NCBI GenBank assembly: GCA_903874575.1
Contig: CAIQSZ010000242.1
Location: 1-9,817, forward strand
Direction: 5' to 3'
From: an uncultured Elusimicrobia bacterium
GTDB taxonomy: Bacteria > Elusimicrobiota > Elusimicrobia > UBA1565 > UBA9628
DNA length: 9,817 bases
How positions within the stretch are numbered: position 1 is the stretch's first letter; every line of letters begins with the position of its first letter. The position numbers were made by a program, and so were the translations under genes. The notes beneath the pieces were generated by a model. The model did no database searches, was not told the origin of the DNA, and saw only the letters and a program-made list of their open reading frames with translations. Below, in pieces: positions 1 to 6,204 of this stretch.

Positions 1-447
1 GACGACACGCGCGCCGTGCTGGAGTTCGGCCAGGTCCAACTGCTCGAGTTGCGACACCTCGACCACCAGCTCGACGACGCGTTGGATCGTTGCTACGAGG
101 CGCTCACGCGCTCGACCCAGAAGCGCGCCGTCTTCCCCGCCGCCGGCGACGGCGAGATGCGCGCCATCGGCCAGCTGCAGGTCGAGAGCGCCGTCCTGTT
201 CGAGGGCATCAACAACGCGCTGAAACTTCTCGGCGACCAATACCTGGCGCGGCTGTACGAACAGGTCGCCAAGCGCTACCACCTCGACGCGTGGGACGAA
301 AGCATCCTGCGCAAGTTGCGCACGCTGGAGAGCATCTACGCCAAGATCGAGGACGCGCAGTCCTCGGCCCGACTGGAGTTCCTCGAGTGGATCGTCATCG
401 TGCTGATCGCCCTCGAACTCGTCGTGCCGTTCCTGGTCAAGCGCTGA
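1..447 (+). CDS. RMD1/DUF155 (YagE)-family protein, C-terminal part
   Basis: The frame is open from base 1 to a TGA at 445-447, so the gene starts upstream and only its last 148 residues are visible. These resemble the C-terminus of the RMD1/DUF155 (YagE) family. A long alpha-helical region contains a segment ending KLLGDQYLARLY, then LRTLESIYAKIED, then one hydrophobic helix (about the last 22 residues, WIVIVLIALELVVPFLV) and a basic KR end. In eukaryotes the family (Rmd1, RMND1) is tied to mitochondrial translation or meiotic division. The role of bacterial members is unclear. The C-terminal helix suggests a membrane anchor. The GTG at base 16 is internal and is probably not the start. The gene converges on the barrel gene with only 6 nt between stop codons, and I see no strong terminator. 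Family assignment is by remembered motif similarity. Confidence 0.75.
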   Translation, partial: DDTRAVLEFGQVQLLELRHLDHQLDDALDRCYEALTRSTQKRAVFPAAGDGEMRAIGQLQVESAVLFEGINNALKLLGDQYLARLYEQVAKRYHLDAWDESILRKLRTLESIYAKIEDAQSSARLEFLEWIVIVLIALELVVPFLVKR

Positions 448-453
448 GCGTCT

Positions 454-1437
454 CTAGCGAAAGCGCGCGGAAGCCGTCAATTCGATGAACCATGACGGCG
501 GCAGGGACGCGCGCGGATCGCTGGCGGTCGGCTCGCGCCTCGTCTCGTAGAAGAAGCGATCGAACTCCCGGCCCGCCGTCAGGCTCCCGCCCGACCCTCG
601 CGGACCCCGCGCGTCGAGCGCCGCGTACAGGCGCTTGCGCTCGAAGCCGAGACGGTCGCGACGGTCGGCGCGGTCGGCTCTCAGCCAAGTCTGGCCGCCC
701 CAATCGAAGCCGGCATGCGCGCGCAGGCCTCCGTCGAGGCGGCGCCCGCCGTCCACGCTCCAACGCCGCGGACCGAACGCCGAAGCGCGCGCGTCCCACG
801 ATGGCGCCGGGTGCCAGCCGAGAGACGCGAACGGGAAGCCCACCAGGCCGTCGAACGCGCCGTCCTCGGTGCGGAACTGGTAGGCGACGCCGGGCAGCGG
901 CACCCCGTTGGCGAAATAGCGGTTGTTCGCGTATCCCAGCAGGAAGAGCCAGGCGTTGCGCGGCCCCGACGGCAGGCGGTAGTAAAGCGAGAGCTGGAGC
1001 GTCGTCTGGCGCAGACCCTGCCAAGGCAGGTCGCTCGCCGAGCCGACCGCCGCGGCTCCTCCCAGGGCGCGGCCCCCGTCCAGGCGATGCGTCCAGCCCG
1101 CGCCGGCCTCCCCGCTCCACAGATGGCGGGGAACGGCCGGTCCGCCCTGAGAAATGGTCAGGCTCCCGCCGACGGTGAACAGGCCGAGGCGCTCGCGCGC
1201 GGTCCAAGAGTCCGTCGCGTTCGACGAGATGAGCACGCGGCCGTCCTCGCGCCAGTCGACCAGCGCGGGAGCGCGGGCCGAGCCGGGCGCGGCCTCGACG
1301 CGGACGTTCGCTCCGGAGCCTTCGCCTCCCCCGACGAACAGCCGGCCCAGCGGCTCCTCCTGCGCGCGCGCCGACGCGGCCGCGCAGACCAGCAGGGCGG
1401 CGGCAAGCGGCGCTCGAATGGAGAGGGAAACGCTCAT
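454..1437 (-). CDS. Secreted outer-membrane beta-barrel protein (DUF6268-like)
   Basis: This is a 327-residue protein. I chose the ATG at 1437 because a signal peptide follows at once: a short N-region with R8, a hydrophobic core at residues 9-21 and an AxA-type cleavage site at A23-R24-A25 before Q26. An earlier in-frame start at 1479 would add 14 residues that spoil the signal. The mature part is rich in G, W, Y and R, with alternating hydrophobic and polar stretches, amphipathic strands such as TLQLSLYYRLP, and a C-terminal strand ending ASARFR. This is the pattern of an outer-membrane barrel, and it suggests DUF6268-type proteins. No ligand or enzyme activity can be read from it. Upstream, a TAGAAT box lies 8 nt before the ATG and no clear Shine-Dalgarno is seen, so the mRNA may be leaderless. 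It is divergent from the HAD gene. Confidence 0.72.
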   Translation of the reverse strand: MSVSLSIRAPLAAALLVCAAASARAQEEPLGRLFVGGGEGSGANVRVEAAPGSARAPALVDWREDGRVLISSNATDSWTARERLGLFTVGGSLTISQGGPAVPRHLWSGEAGAGWTHRLDGGRALGGAAAVGSASDLPWQGLRQTTLQLSLYYRLPSGPRNAWLFLLGYANNRYFANGVPLPGVAYQFRTEDGAFDGLVGFPFASLGWHPAPSWDARASAFGPRRWSVDGGRRLDGGLRAHAGFDWGGQTWLRADRADRRDRLGFERKRLYAALDARGPRGSGGSLTAGREFDRFFYETRREPTASDPRASLPPSWFIELTASARFR

Positions 1438-1445
1438 GCCGTTTG

Positions 1446-1451
1446 ATTCTA
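1446..1451 (-). promoter_or_regulatory. Candidate -10 box (TAGAAT), near-leaderless
   Basis: The minus strand reads GGGTAGAATC, with TAGAAT ending 8 nt before the ATG at 1437. A start point 6-8 nt downstream of a -10 box would fall at or next to the start codon. The same ten bases occur before the gene starting at 8766. No good -35 is visible at 17 nt spacing. Confidence 0.45.
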
Positions 1452-1495
1452 CCCCATCCCGGGCGGATAAGGTCGCCAATCTCGGACTAGGAGCA

Positions 1496-1504
1496 TGCTA
1501 AACT
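1496..1504 (+). promoter_or_regulatory. Candidate extended -10 (TGCTAAACT) for the HAD gene
   Basis: TGC followed by TAAACT matches an extended -10 element (TGn plus a 4/6 match to TATAAT). It lies in an AT-richer patch of the divergent intergenic region and would start transcription near 1511. No convincing -35 is seen. It is followed by the small inverted repeat at 1507-1520. Confidence 0.35.
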
Positions 1505-1506
1505 AA

Positions 1507-1520
1507 GGACGGAGTCGTCC
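1507..1520 (+). repeat. Small inverted repeat in the HAD leader
   Basis: GGACG (1507-1511) and CGTCC (1516-1520) form a perfect 5-bp stem with the 4-nt loop GAGT. There is no T-run, so it is not a terminator. It could be an operator half-site pair, a 5'-leader hairpin or chance in GC-rich DNA. Confidence 0.3.
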
Positions 1521-1567
1521 GCCCACATAAACTGAATTCCACGAAAAAGCCCAGCCGAGTCCGTGCC

Positions 1568-2155
1568 GTGTTCTTCGATATCGGCAACGTGCTCCTGCGC
1601 TTCTCCTCGCGTCAGGTGATCGCGCGCGTCGCTTGCGCGGTGAAGCGCCACCCGTTGAAGCTGGCGCGCTACCTATGGAGCTCGGACATCGGCGAGCGCA
1701 TCGAGCGCGGCGAGGTCGACGGCCGGCAGCTCTACGAGGTCTTCCAAAAAGAACTCGGCTACAAGGGCACCTTCCCGCAATTCCGCATGCTGTGGTGCGA
1801 CCATTTCACGCTCGACCGAGGCACCTACGCCCTGCTCAAGCGCGCGGCGAGGAGCGTTCCGACCTACCTGCTCTCCAACACGAACGCGCTCCATATCGAC
1901 TTCATCAAGGAGCGCTACAAGTTCCCCCGCCTGGTGCGCGGCGCCGTTCTCTCCCACGAGGTCGGCCTGCGCAAGCCCGACCCCGATATCTATCGCAGGG
2001 CGCTCGCGCTGTCGAAGACCCCGGCCGAAGCGACGGTCTTCATCGACGACTTGAAGCCCAACGTCGACGCCGCCGCGAAGCTGGGGATGATCGCCATCCG
2101 CTTCAAGGACGCCGCGTCCCTGCGCGTCCGCTTCGACGCTCTCGGCCTCGGCTAG
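1568..2155 (+). CDS. HAD-superfamily hydrolase (YihX-like phosphatase)
   Basis: This is a 195-residue soluble hydrolase, probably a sugar-phosphate or other small-molecule phosphatase; the substrate cannot be told. All HAD motifs are present, numbered from the GTG at 1568: motif I FFDIGNVLL with nucleophile D4, motif II LLSNTN with S103, motif III RKPDPD with K136, and motif IV FIDDLKPN with D160-D161. The DxGNV form of motif I is typical of the YihX-type branch. The residues between motif I and S103 form a helical cap. The start is uncertain: GTG 1568 would place the catalytic Asp at residue 4 and clip the first beta strand. The frame is open back to 1502 but holds no ATG, GTG or TTG, only a CTG at 1532. 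Its stop shares the CTAG at 2152-2155 with the convergent transporter gene. Confidence 0.85.
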   Translation: MFFDIGNVLLRFSSRQVIARVACAVKRHPLKLARYLWSSDIGERIERGEVDGRQLYEVFQKELGYKGTFPQFRMLWCDHFTLDRGTYALLKRAARSVPTYLLSNTNALHIDFIKERYKFPRLVRGAVLSHEVGLRKPDPDIYRRALALSKTPAEATVFIDDLKPNVDAAAKLGMIAIRFKDAASLRVRFDALGLG

Positions 2156-3021
2156 GCCGCCGAGCGGCGGCCCCCGAGCAAATCGGACCTCGACAGCCCG
2201 TCGGCCATCATCGCGGCGACGATGAGCGCGCCGCCGGCGGCGCGCGCGGGCGCGAAAGGTTCGCCGCCCAAAGTCCAGGCGAAGACGGCGGCGAACACGG
2301 GCTCCAGCGAAAAGATCAAGGAGACCTTCACGGGCGCGACCGTCTTCTGCGCGCGCATCTGGATGAAGAACGCCGACACCGTCGGCACCACGGCCAAGAA
2401 AGCGATGGTCCCGGCGGCGCGCGGCGAGAACGCGAACGTCCGGCCGGTCGACGCGGCGTAAACCGCGGCCATGGCGCCGGTCATCCAGAACTGGTGGAAA
2501 GCCAGCACGAGGCAGTCCGCGTCCGCGCGCACGTATTTGTCGGTGGCCAGCAGGTGCGCGGCGTAGGCGGCGGCGGCGATGAGGGTGATCGCGTCGCCGA
2601 AGTTCGCGGCGCCGATCCCGCCGGTCAGCAGCCACAGCCCCGCCAGCGCCAAGCCCGACGAGGCCCACTGGACCTTGGTCGGGGGCCGGCCGAGAAACGC
2701 CAGGAGGACCAGCGGCACGAAAACGACGACGAGCCCGGTGATGAAGCCGGAGTTCTGCGCGCTGGTGTAGCCGAGGCCGACGTTTTGCGACGTATACAAA
2801 AGGAACAGAAGGGCCGCGAGCAGGAAGCTCTCTTTCAAGTGCTTCGCGCGCGACGGCCGCGTCAACGCGAACGGCGCCAGCAGGCAGGCGGAAAGACCGA
2901 AGCGGAGCGCGACCATCGCGACGGGATCGACGCCCGCCAAGGCGTCCTTGACCATGAAGAAGGTCGCGCCCCAGACGGCCGCGCAGTAGACGAGGCCCAG
3001 GTCAGCCCAGAACGGGGGCAC
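2152..3021 (-). CDS. EamA/DMT-family transporter
   Basis: This is a 289-residue inner-membrane protein with about ten hydrophobic helices, the usual length and layout of drug/metabolite transporters of the EamA family. Two EamA repeats are visible (about residues 8-137 and 145-275). The first carries LGYTSAQNSGFITGL (82-96). The second carries the family hallmark SLIFSLEPVFAAVFAW near 236-251, followed by GE. The substrate is unknown; relatives export amino acids, nucleobases or other metabolites. Translation starts at GTG 3021 with a GGAG (3027-3030) 5 nt upstream. This start lies inside the end of the folD-like gene (20-nt overlap), so the two are probably co-transcribed and coupled. That may mean the transporter handles a one-carbon-related or nucleotide-related metabolite, but this is inference. 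Confidence 0.9.
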   Translation of the reverse strand: MPPFWADLGLVYCAAVWGATFFMVKDALAGVDPVAMVALRFGLSACLLAPFALTRPSRAKHLKESFLLAALLFLLYTSQNVGLGYTSAQNSGFITGLVVVFVPLVLLAFLGRPPTKVQWASSGLALAGLWLLTGGIGAANFGDAITLIAAAAYAAHLLATDKYVRADADCLVLAFHQFWMTGAMAAVYAASTGRTFAFSPRAAGTIAFLAVVPTVSAFFIQMRAQKTVAPVKVSLIFSLEPVFAAVFAWTLGGEPFAPARAAGGALIVAAMMADGLSRSDLLGGRRSAA

Positions 3022-3883
3022 GCGCGCTCCGGCGCAGGGGCGCGTTCTTGGCGCAGTAGACGAGGTTCACGAAGGTCATCGCGCGCGTCATGGAGCCGAT
3101 CCGGTTTTCCGGCGCGGTCAGAAACGCCGCGCGTTCGGCCAGCGTCGCGGCGTCGATATTACCCTGGTAGGCCACGTCGATGACGGCCGCGCCCGGCTTG
3201 ACCAAGGAGGAGTCCAGCTTGAACGAAGGATCCGGGACCGCGGTCACCAGGATATCGGCGCGACGCACGCAGTCTTCCAGCACCGCGCGCGGCGTCTTGT
3301 CGTAGCACTTCACCACCGTCGCGCCCAGATTCTCCAGCATCAGGCCCAGCGGCTTGCCGACCCGCATCGAATTGTTGACGACGACGGCGAAGCGGCCTTC
3401 AAGGGCGATCTCGGGGTGCGCCTGCAGGACCTTGAGGACCGCCTTCGCGGTCGCCGGAACCACGCACTTGATGCCGCGAACCTCGTCGAGATAGCGCTTG
3501 AACTTGACCAGATAGCCCAGGTTCGCCGAGTGCAGGCCCTCGACGTCCTTCAGCGGCGAGATCAGGTCCATCACGTCGTCGTCCTTGAGCGCGCAGTGGA
3601 GCGGGTAGAACAGCATCACGCCGGTCGTGCCGCGGTCGTGGTTGAGGCGGCGCACCAGGGAGAGCAGGGACTCCTCGTCTTCGACCTCGTGACCGTCGAC
3701 GGTCACGCCGAGGCGCCGGGCATCCCTGAGGATGAGGTCGCGGTACTGGAGCGACGCGGGATTCTGCTTCGGGCGGAAAAGGACGGTCGCGAGGTGCGGC
3801 TTGCGCTTCATCGCCGCGAACTCGTGAGCGGCCCAATCGAAGTAGCGAGAGGCGATGCCGCGGCAATCGAAAAGGAGGGCCAT
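3002..3883 (-). CDS. FolD-superfamily methylene-THF dehydrogenase, MTD1-like
   Basis: This is a 293-residue protein with the FolD two-domain layout: a catalytic domain (about 1-140) and a Rossmann NAD(P) domain (about 141-270). Recognisable motifs are NPASLQY (41-47), LFYPLH (91-96), DVEG (113-116), VVVNNSMRVGKPLG (167-180), GAAVIDVAYQGN and IGSMTRAMTFVN. Key bifunctional FolD residues are changed. Tyr47 is kept, but the catalytic Lys four residues on is Ile51, the Gln of VQLPLP is Phe92, and the Asp of DVDG is Glu115. PCTP reads PATA (143-146) and GRS reads NNS (170-172). The DVEGL motif and the stretch RYLDEVRGIKCVVPATAKAV recall yeast MTD1, a monofunctional NAD-dependent methylene-tetrahydrofolate dehydrogenase without cyclohydrolase activity. 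I infer similar chemistry. It starts at ATG 3883, divergent from tlyA and coupled to the downstream transporter. Confidence 0.8.
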   Translation of the reverse strand: MALLFDCRGIASRYFDWAAHEFAAMKRKPHLATVLFRPKQNPASLQYRDLILRDARRLGVTVDGHEVEDEESLLSLVRRLNHDRGTTGVMLFYPLHCALKDDDVMDLISPLKDVEGLHSANLGYLVKFKRYLDEVRGIKCVVPATAKAVLKVLQAHPEIALEGRFAVVVNNSMRVGKPLGLMLENLGATVVKCYDKTPRAVLEDCVRRADILVTAVPDPSFKLDSSLVKPGAAVIDVAYQGNIDAATLAERAAFLTAPENRIGSMTRAMTFVNLVYCAKNAPLRRSARAPVLG

Positions 3884-3892
3884 TTCTGCGGC

Positions 3893-3898
3893 GTTATA
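3893..3898 (-). promoter_or_regulatory. Candidate -10 (TATAAC) for the folD-like gene
   Basis: The minus strand reads GTATAAC, with TATAAC ending 9 nt before the ATG at 3883 and no Shine-Dalgarno between them. The box overlaps the plus-strand TATACT used toward tlyA, so the 34-bp intergenic region holds two face-to-face promoters within an imperfect palindrome (GCGTTAT...ATACGC, 3891-3909). Confidence 0.45.
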
Positions 3899-3900
3899 CT
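3895..3900 (+). promoter_or_regulatory. Candidate -10 (TATACT) for the tlyA operon
   Basis: TATACT lies 17 nt before the ATG at 3918; an alternative TATCAT lies 12 nt before it. The overlap with the minus-strand box implies that the two divergent transcripts cannot start at the same moment. No clear -35 is seen, and the upstream bases lie inside the folD-like gene. Confidence 0.4.
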
Positions 3901-3917
3901 ATCATACGCGGACTTGC

Positions 3918-4673
3918 ATGGCCAAACGCACGCGCCTTGATCTGCTCCTGGTGGCACGCGGCTTCTTCGAGACGCGCTCGAAGGCGCAGGCCGCCGTCAT
4001 GGCGGGTTTGGTCCTGGTCGACGGCAGGCCCGCGGGCAAAGCCGGCGACGCCGCGGCCGAAGACTCGCAGCTCTCGCTCAAGTCCGACCCATGCCCCTAC
4101 GTCTCCCGAGGCGGGCTGAAGCTGAAGGCCGCGCTCGACGCTTTTTCCATGCGCGTCCTAGGCCGCGTGTGCTTGGACGTCGGCGCGTCCACCGGCGGCT
4201 TCACCGATTGTCTTCTCCAAGCCGGAGCGGCGAAGGTCTATGCCGTCGACGTCGGCACCGCCCAGTTGGACGCGCGTCTTCGCTCCGATCCGAGAGTGGC
4301 CTGCCGGGAGAACACCCATGCCCGGCTCCTGCGTCCGGAGTGGTTCGCGCCGCGCCCCACCCTGGCCGTCGCCGACGTCTCGTTCATCTCCTTATCCCAG
4401 GTCCTGCCCTTCATCCTGCCGTGCCTGTCGGCGCCGGCCGAGCTCGTCGTCCTGGTGAAGCCCCAGTTCGAGGTCGGCCCGAAGCTGGCCCCCAAAGGCG
4501 TCGTGCGCGACCCCGCCGTCCGCCTTCAGGCCGTCGACAAGATCCGCGCCGCCGCCAAGGGGCTCGGGCTGGCCGAACGCGGCGTCGTCGAGTCGCCCGC
4601 GAAAGGACCCAAGGGCAACGTCGAGTTCCTGATGAGGCTCGCCCCGTCCGACGGCGCGGATTTGATAAAATGA
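3918..4673 (+). CDS. tlyA: TlyA-family rRNA 2'-O-methyltransferase
   Basis: This is a 251-residue TlyA protein. In studied species it methylates the 2'-O of cytidines in 16S and/or 23S rRNA using SAM, and its loss gives capreomycin resistance. An N-terminal S4 RNA-binding domain (about residues 3-65) has RLDLLLVARG, R20-S21-K22-A23 and AGLVLVDG. An FtsJ-like methyltransferase domain follows with SAM loop DVGASTGGF from D87, DVSFISLSQ from D153, LVKPQFEVG with K181, and NVEFLM with E236. K68, D153, K181 and E236 form the expected catalytic tetrad. The start at ATG 3918 gives the standard N-terminus MAKRTRLD; an upstream in-frame start at 3855 would run back into the folD-like gene. The stop overlaps the next gene (ATGA, 4670-4673), making tlyA the first gene of a four-gene operon. 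Confidence 0.94.
   Translation: MAKRTRLDLLLVARGFFETRSKAQAAVMAGLVLVDGRPAGKAGDAAAEDSQLSLKSDPCPYVSRGGLKLKAALDAFSMRVLGRVCLDVGASTGGFTDCLLQAGAAKVYAVDVGTAQLDARLRSDPRVACRENTHARLLRPEWFAPRPTLAVADVSFISLSQVLPFILPCLSAPAELVVLVKPQFEVGPKLAPKGVVRDPAVRLQAVDKIRAAAKGLGLAERGVVESPAKGPKGNVEFLMRLAPSDGADLIK
4666..4671 (+). promoter_or_regulatory. Candidate internal extended -10 (TGATAAAAT)
   Basis: At the end of tlyA the sequence reads TGA-TAAAAT, a TGn-extended -10 box. It ends 7 nt before the second in-frame ATG of the response regulator gene (4679). This matches the spacing of the other near-leaderless boxes here and could give the regulator and downstream genes their own transcript. The box also contains the first ATG (4670), so a transcript from it could only use the ATG at 4679. 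Confidence 0.35.
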
Positions 4674-5233
4674 GCGCGATGAAAGTCCTCGTCGCCGAAG
4701 ACGACCGCACGGGCCGCGCCCTCGTCCACGGCGCCCTGCTCAAGCTCGGCTACGACGTGGTGGAAGCGGAGAACGGCGGCGCGGCCTGGGACGCGCTCCT
4801 GCACACCGGCGCGCGGATGGTCGTCAGCGACTGGGTGATGCCGGACATCGACGGCCTGGAACTGTGCCGCCGCGTGCGCGCCCTGAGGGACCGGCCCTAC
4901 ACTTACTTCATCCTGCTCTCCGGACAGCGCAGCGGCGACGCCCATCACGCCAAGGCCATGGACGAGGGCGTCGACGACTTCCTCCCGAAGCCCGTCGACG
5001 TGGACGTCCTGCGCATGCGCCTGCGCGTCGGCGAGCGCATCGTACGCCTGACCGAGCGCGTGCGGACCCTGGAAGGCATCCTGCCCATGTGCGCCTACTG
5101 CCGCCGCATCCGCGACGAGCAGGGACGCTACACGAACCTGGAGGAATACGTCTCGGACAAGACGCCCGCCCGGTTCTCCCACGGCGTCTGCCCCGAATGC
5201 GCGAAGACGCGCTTCTCCGACCTCGCGAAATGA
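4670..5233 (+). CDS. Response regulator with C-terminal four-cysteine domain
   Basis: This is a 187-residue cytoplasmic signalling protein. Residues 1-120 form a receiver domain: acidic pair D11-D12, phospho-acceptor D54 in SDWVMPDIDG, switch residue S84 and K107 in LPKPVD. A short amphipathic helix (about 118-136) leads into a compact C-terminal domain with C141-x2-C144, then YTNLEEYVS, then SHG and C174-x2-C177. The four cysteines suggest a bound zinc. This domain is common at the end of receiver and PAS proteins in environmental bacteria, but I know of no assigned activity. There is no DNA-binding domain, so output is probably by protein contact. No histidine kinase is in the window. Starts at 4670 (ATGA overlap with tlyA) and 4679 (MKVLVAED) are both possible. 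Its stop overlaps the glycosyltransferase-like gene by ATGA. Confidence 0.9.
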   Translation: MSAMKVLVAEDDRTGRALVHGALLKLGYDVVEAENGGAAWDALLHTGARMVVSDWVMPDIDGLELCRRVRALRDRPYTYFILLSGQRSGDAHHAKAMDEGVDDFLPKPVDVDVLRMRLRVGERIVRLTERVRTLEGILPMCAYCRRIRDEQGRYTNLEEYVSDKTPARFSHGVCPECAKTRFSDLAK

Positions 5234-6204
5234 ACATTCTCCTGGTTCCCGATCCGACCTCGCCCAACGGCGAGGACGCGTTCTGCCGGGAAATCGCCGC
5301 GCGCGCGCCCGCGCGCGGCCACTCGTGCGCGACGCGCGCCGCCTGCGCCGGCTCCCTGGAGGTCGACGCCGTCGTCGTCAACAGCCTGCAGATCGCCTCC
5401 CTGCTCGCCGCGCGCGCGGCAAAAGTTCCGACCGTCCTGCGCCTCGTCGATTCCTACGTCGGCGCCGCGCCCGAAACCGTCGCCGCGGCCCGCGCGTACG
5501 CGCTCGCCTGCGAACGCGTGCTGGTTCCCAGCGCCTACTTGAAGCGGATCGTCGTCTCCTGGGGCGCGGCCCCGGAACGCGTGGGCGTGGTCCCTTATGC
5601 CTACGACCATATATTCGCCCAGCAGATCGCCTTGGTCACCATGCGCGCCGCGCGCCCGTCGAGCTTCGGCCTGGTGACCGCCGGCGTCGTCGACGCCCCC
5701 AATCTCCCGGGCTTCGAGACCGTCCTGTCGGCCGTCTCGCGACTGCGGCTGGATTGCCACCTCGCGGTGATCGGCGACGGCCCGGCCCTCAACGCCTTGA
5801 AGGCCCGCGCGCACGGCCTGATGCTGGACGCGAGCGTGACTTTCTTGGGCGAACTTCCGCACCCGAAAATAATGGAGTACCTGCGCGCCGCCAAAGCCTA
5901 CATCGAGCCGTCGGGCCTGCAGGGATTTCCATCGCTGGCGCTGCATGCCCTGAGCGAGGGCTGCCCCGTCGTCGGCGTCGCCGCGGGCTGCGTGCCCGAA
6001 CTGGTGACCGAAGGCGAAAACGGACTGCTCTTCCGCTCCGGCGACGCGAACGCCCTGGCCGAACAGATACAGACCCTCGCCTCGACGCCGGGACTATCGC
6101 TCAAGCTGATCGCCGCCGGCGTGCGCACCGTCGAGGACCGCTCATGGGACGCCACCGTCTCCGCCGTTCTCGACGCCGTGGAAAGCCTGGAGGTCCGGAG
6201 ATGA
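5230..6204 (+). CDS. GT4-like glycosyltransferase with altered EX7E motif
   Basis: This is a 324-residue GT-B-fold protein, shorter than typical GT4 enzymes (350-400). The N-terminal half has a beta-strand start (MNILLVPDP), NSLQIASLL and VLVPSAYLKRIV. The C-terminal half has VIGDGPALNALK, VTFLGELPHPKIMEYLRAA, IEPSGLQGFPSLALHAL, GCPVVGVAAGCVPELV and NGLLFRSGD, all in the right order for GT4 donor-site motifs. However, the EX7E motif reads Q231 and H239 where retaining GT4 enzymes have Glu, and the usual GR...KG donor-phosphate motif is replaced by GVVDAPNLPG. The fold is clear, but ordinary sugar transfer is doubtful. It may use an unusual donor or be a binding or regulatory partner of the neighbouring nucleotidyltransferase-like protein. 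It is coupled by ATGA overlaps at both ends. I see no Shine-Dalgarno before ATG 5230, which fits re-initiation. Confidence 0.82.
   Translation: MNILLVPDPTSPNGEDAFCREIAARAPARGHSCATRAACAGSLEVDAVVVNSLQIASLLAARAAKVPTVLRLVDSYVGAAPETVAAARAYALACERVLVPSAYLKRIVVSWGAAPERVGVVPYAYDHIFAQQIALVTMRAARPSSFGLVTAGVVDAPNLPGFETVLSAVSRLRLDCHLAVIGDGPALNALKARAHGLMLDASVTFLGELPHPKIMEYLRAAKAYIEPSGLQGFPSLALHALSEGCPVVGVAAGCVPELVTEGENGLLFRSGDANALAEQIQTLASTPGLSLKLIAAGVRTVEDRSWDATVSAVLDAVESLEVRR
6189..6194 (+). promoter_or_regulatory. Shine-Dalgarno GGAGGT deciding the 6201 start
   Basis: GGAGGT lies inside the end of the glycosyltransferase-like gene, 6 nt before ATG 6201. It is the best ribosome site in the operon and fixes the start of the nucleotidyltransferase-like gene at the ATGA overlap. 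Confidence 0.7.

Noticed and set aside
441..466. A possible terminator between the two convergent genes (GCGCT...AGCGC)
   Set aside because: The stem is only five base pairs around a 16-nt loop, with no T-run on either strand.
1673..2668. A 331-codon minus-strand open frame
   Set aside because: It lies antisense to the HAD gene and out of frame with the EamA gene, both of which carry clear family motifs; its composition is low-complexity.
1633..3183. A 516-codon plus-strand open frame across the HAD and transporter genes
   Set aside because: It is Arg/Gly/Ala/Pro-rich, has no family motif, and overlaps well-supported genes in other frames; this is typical of GC-rich shadow frames.
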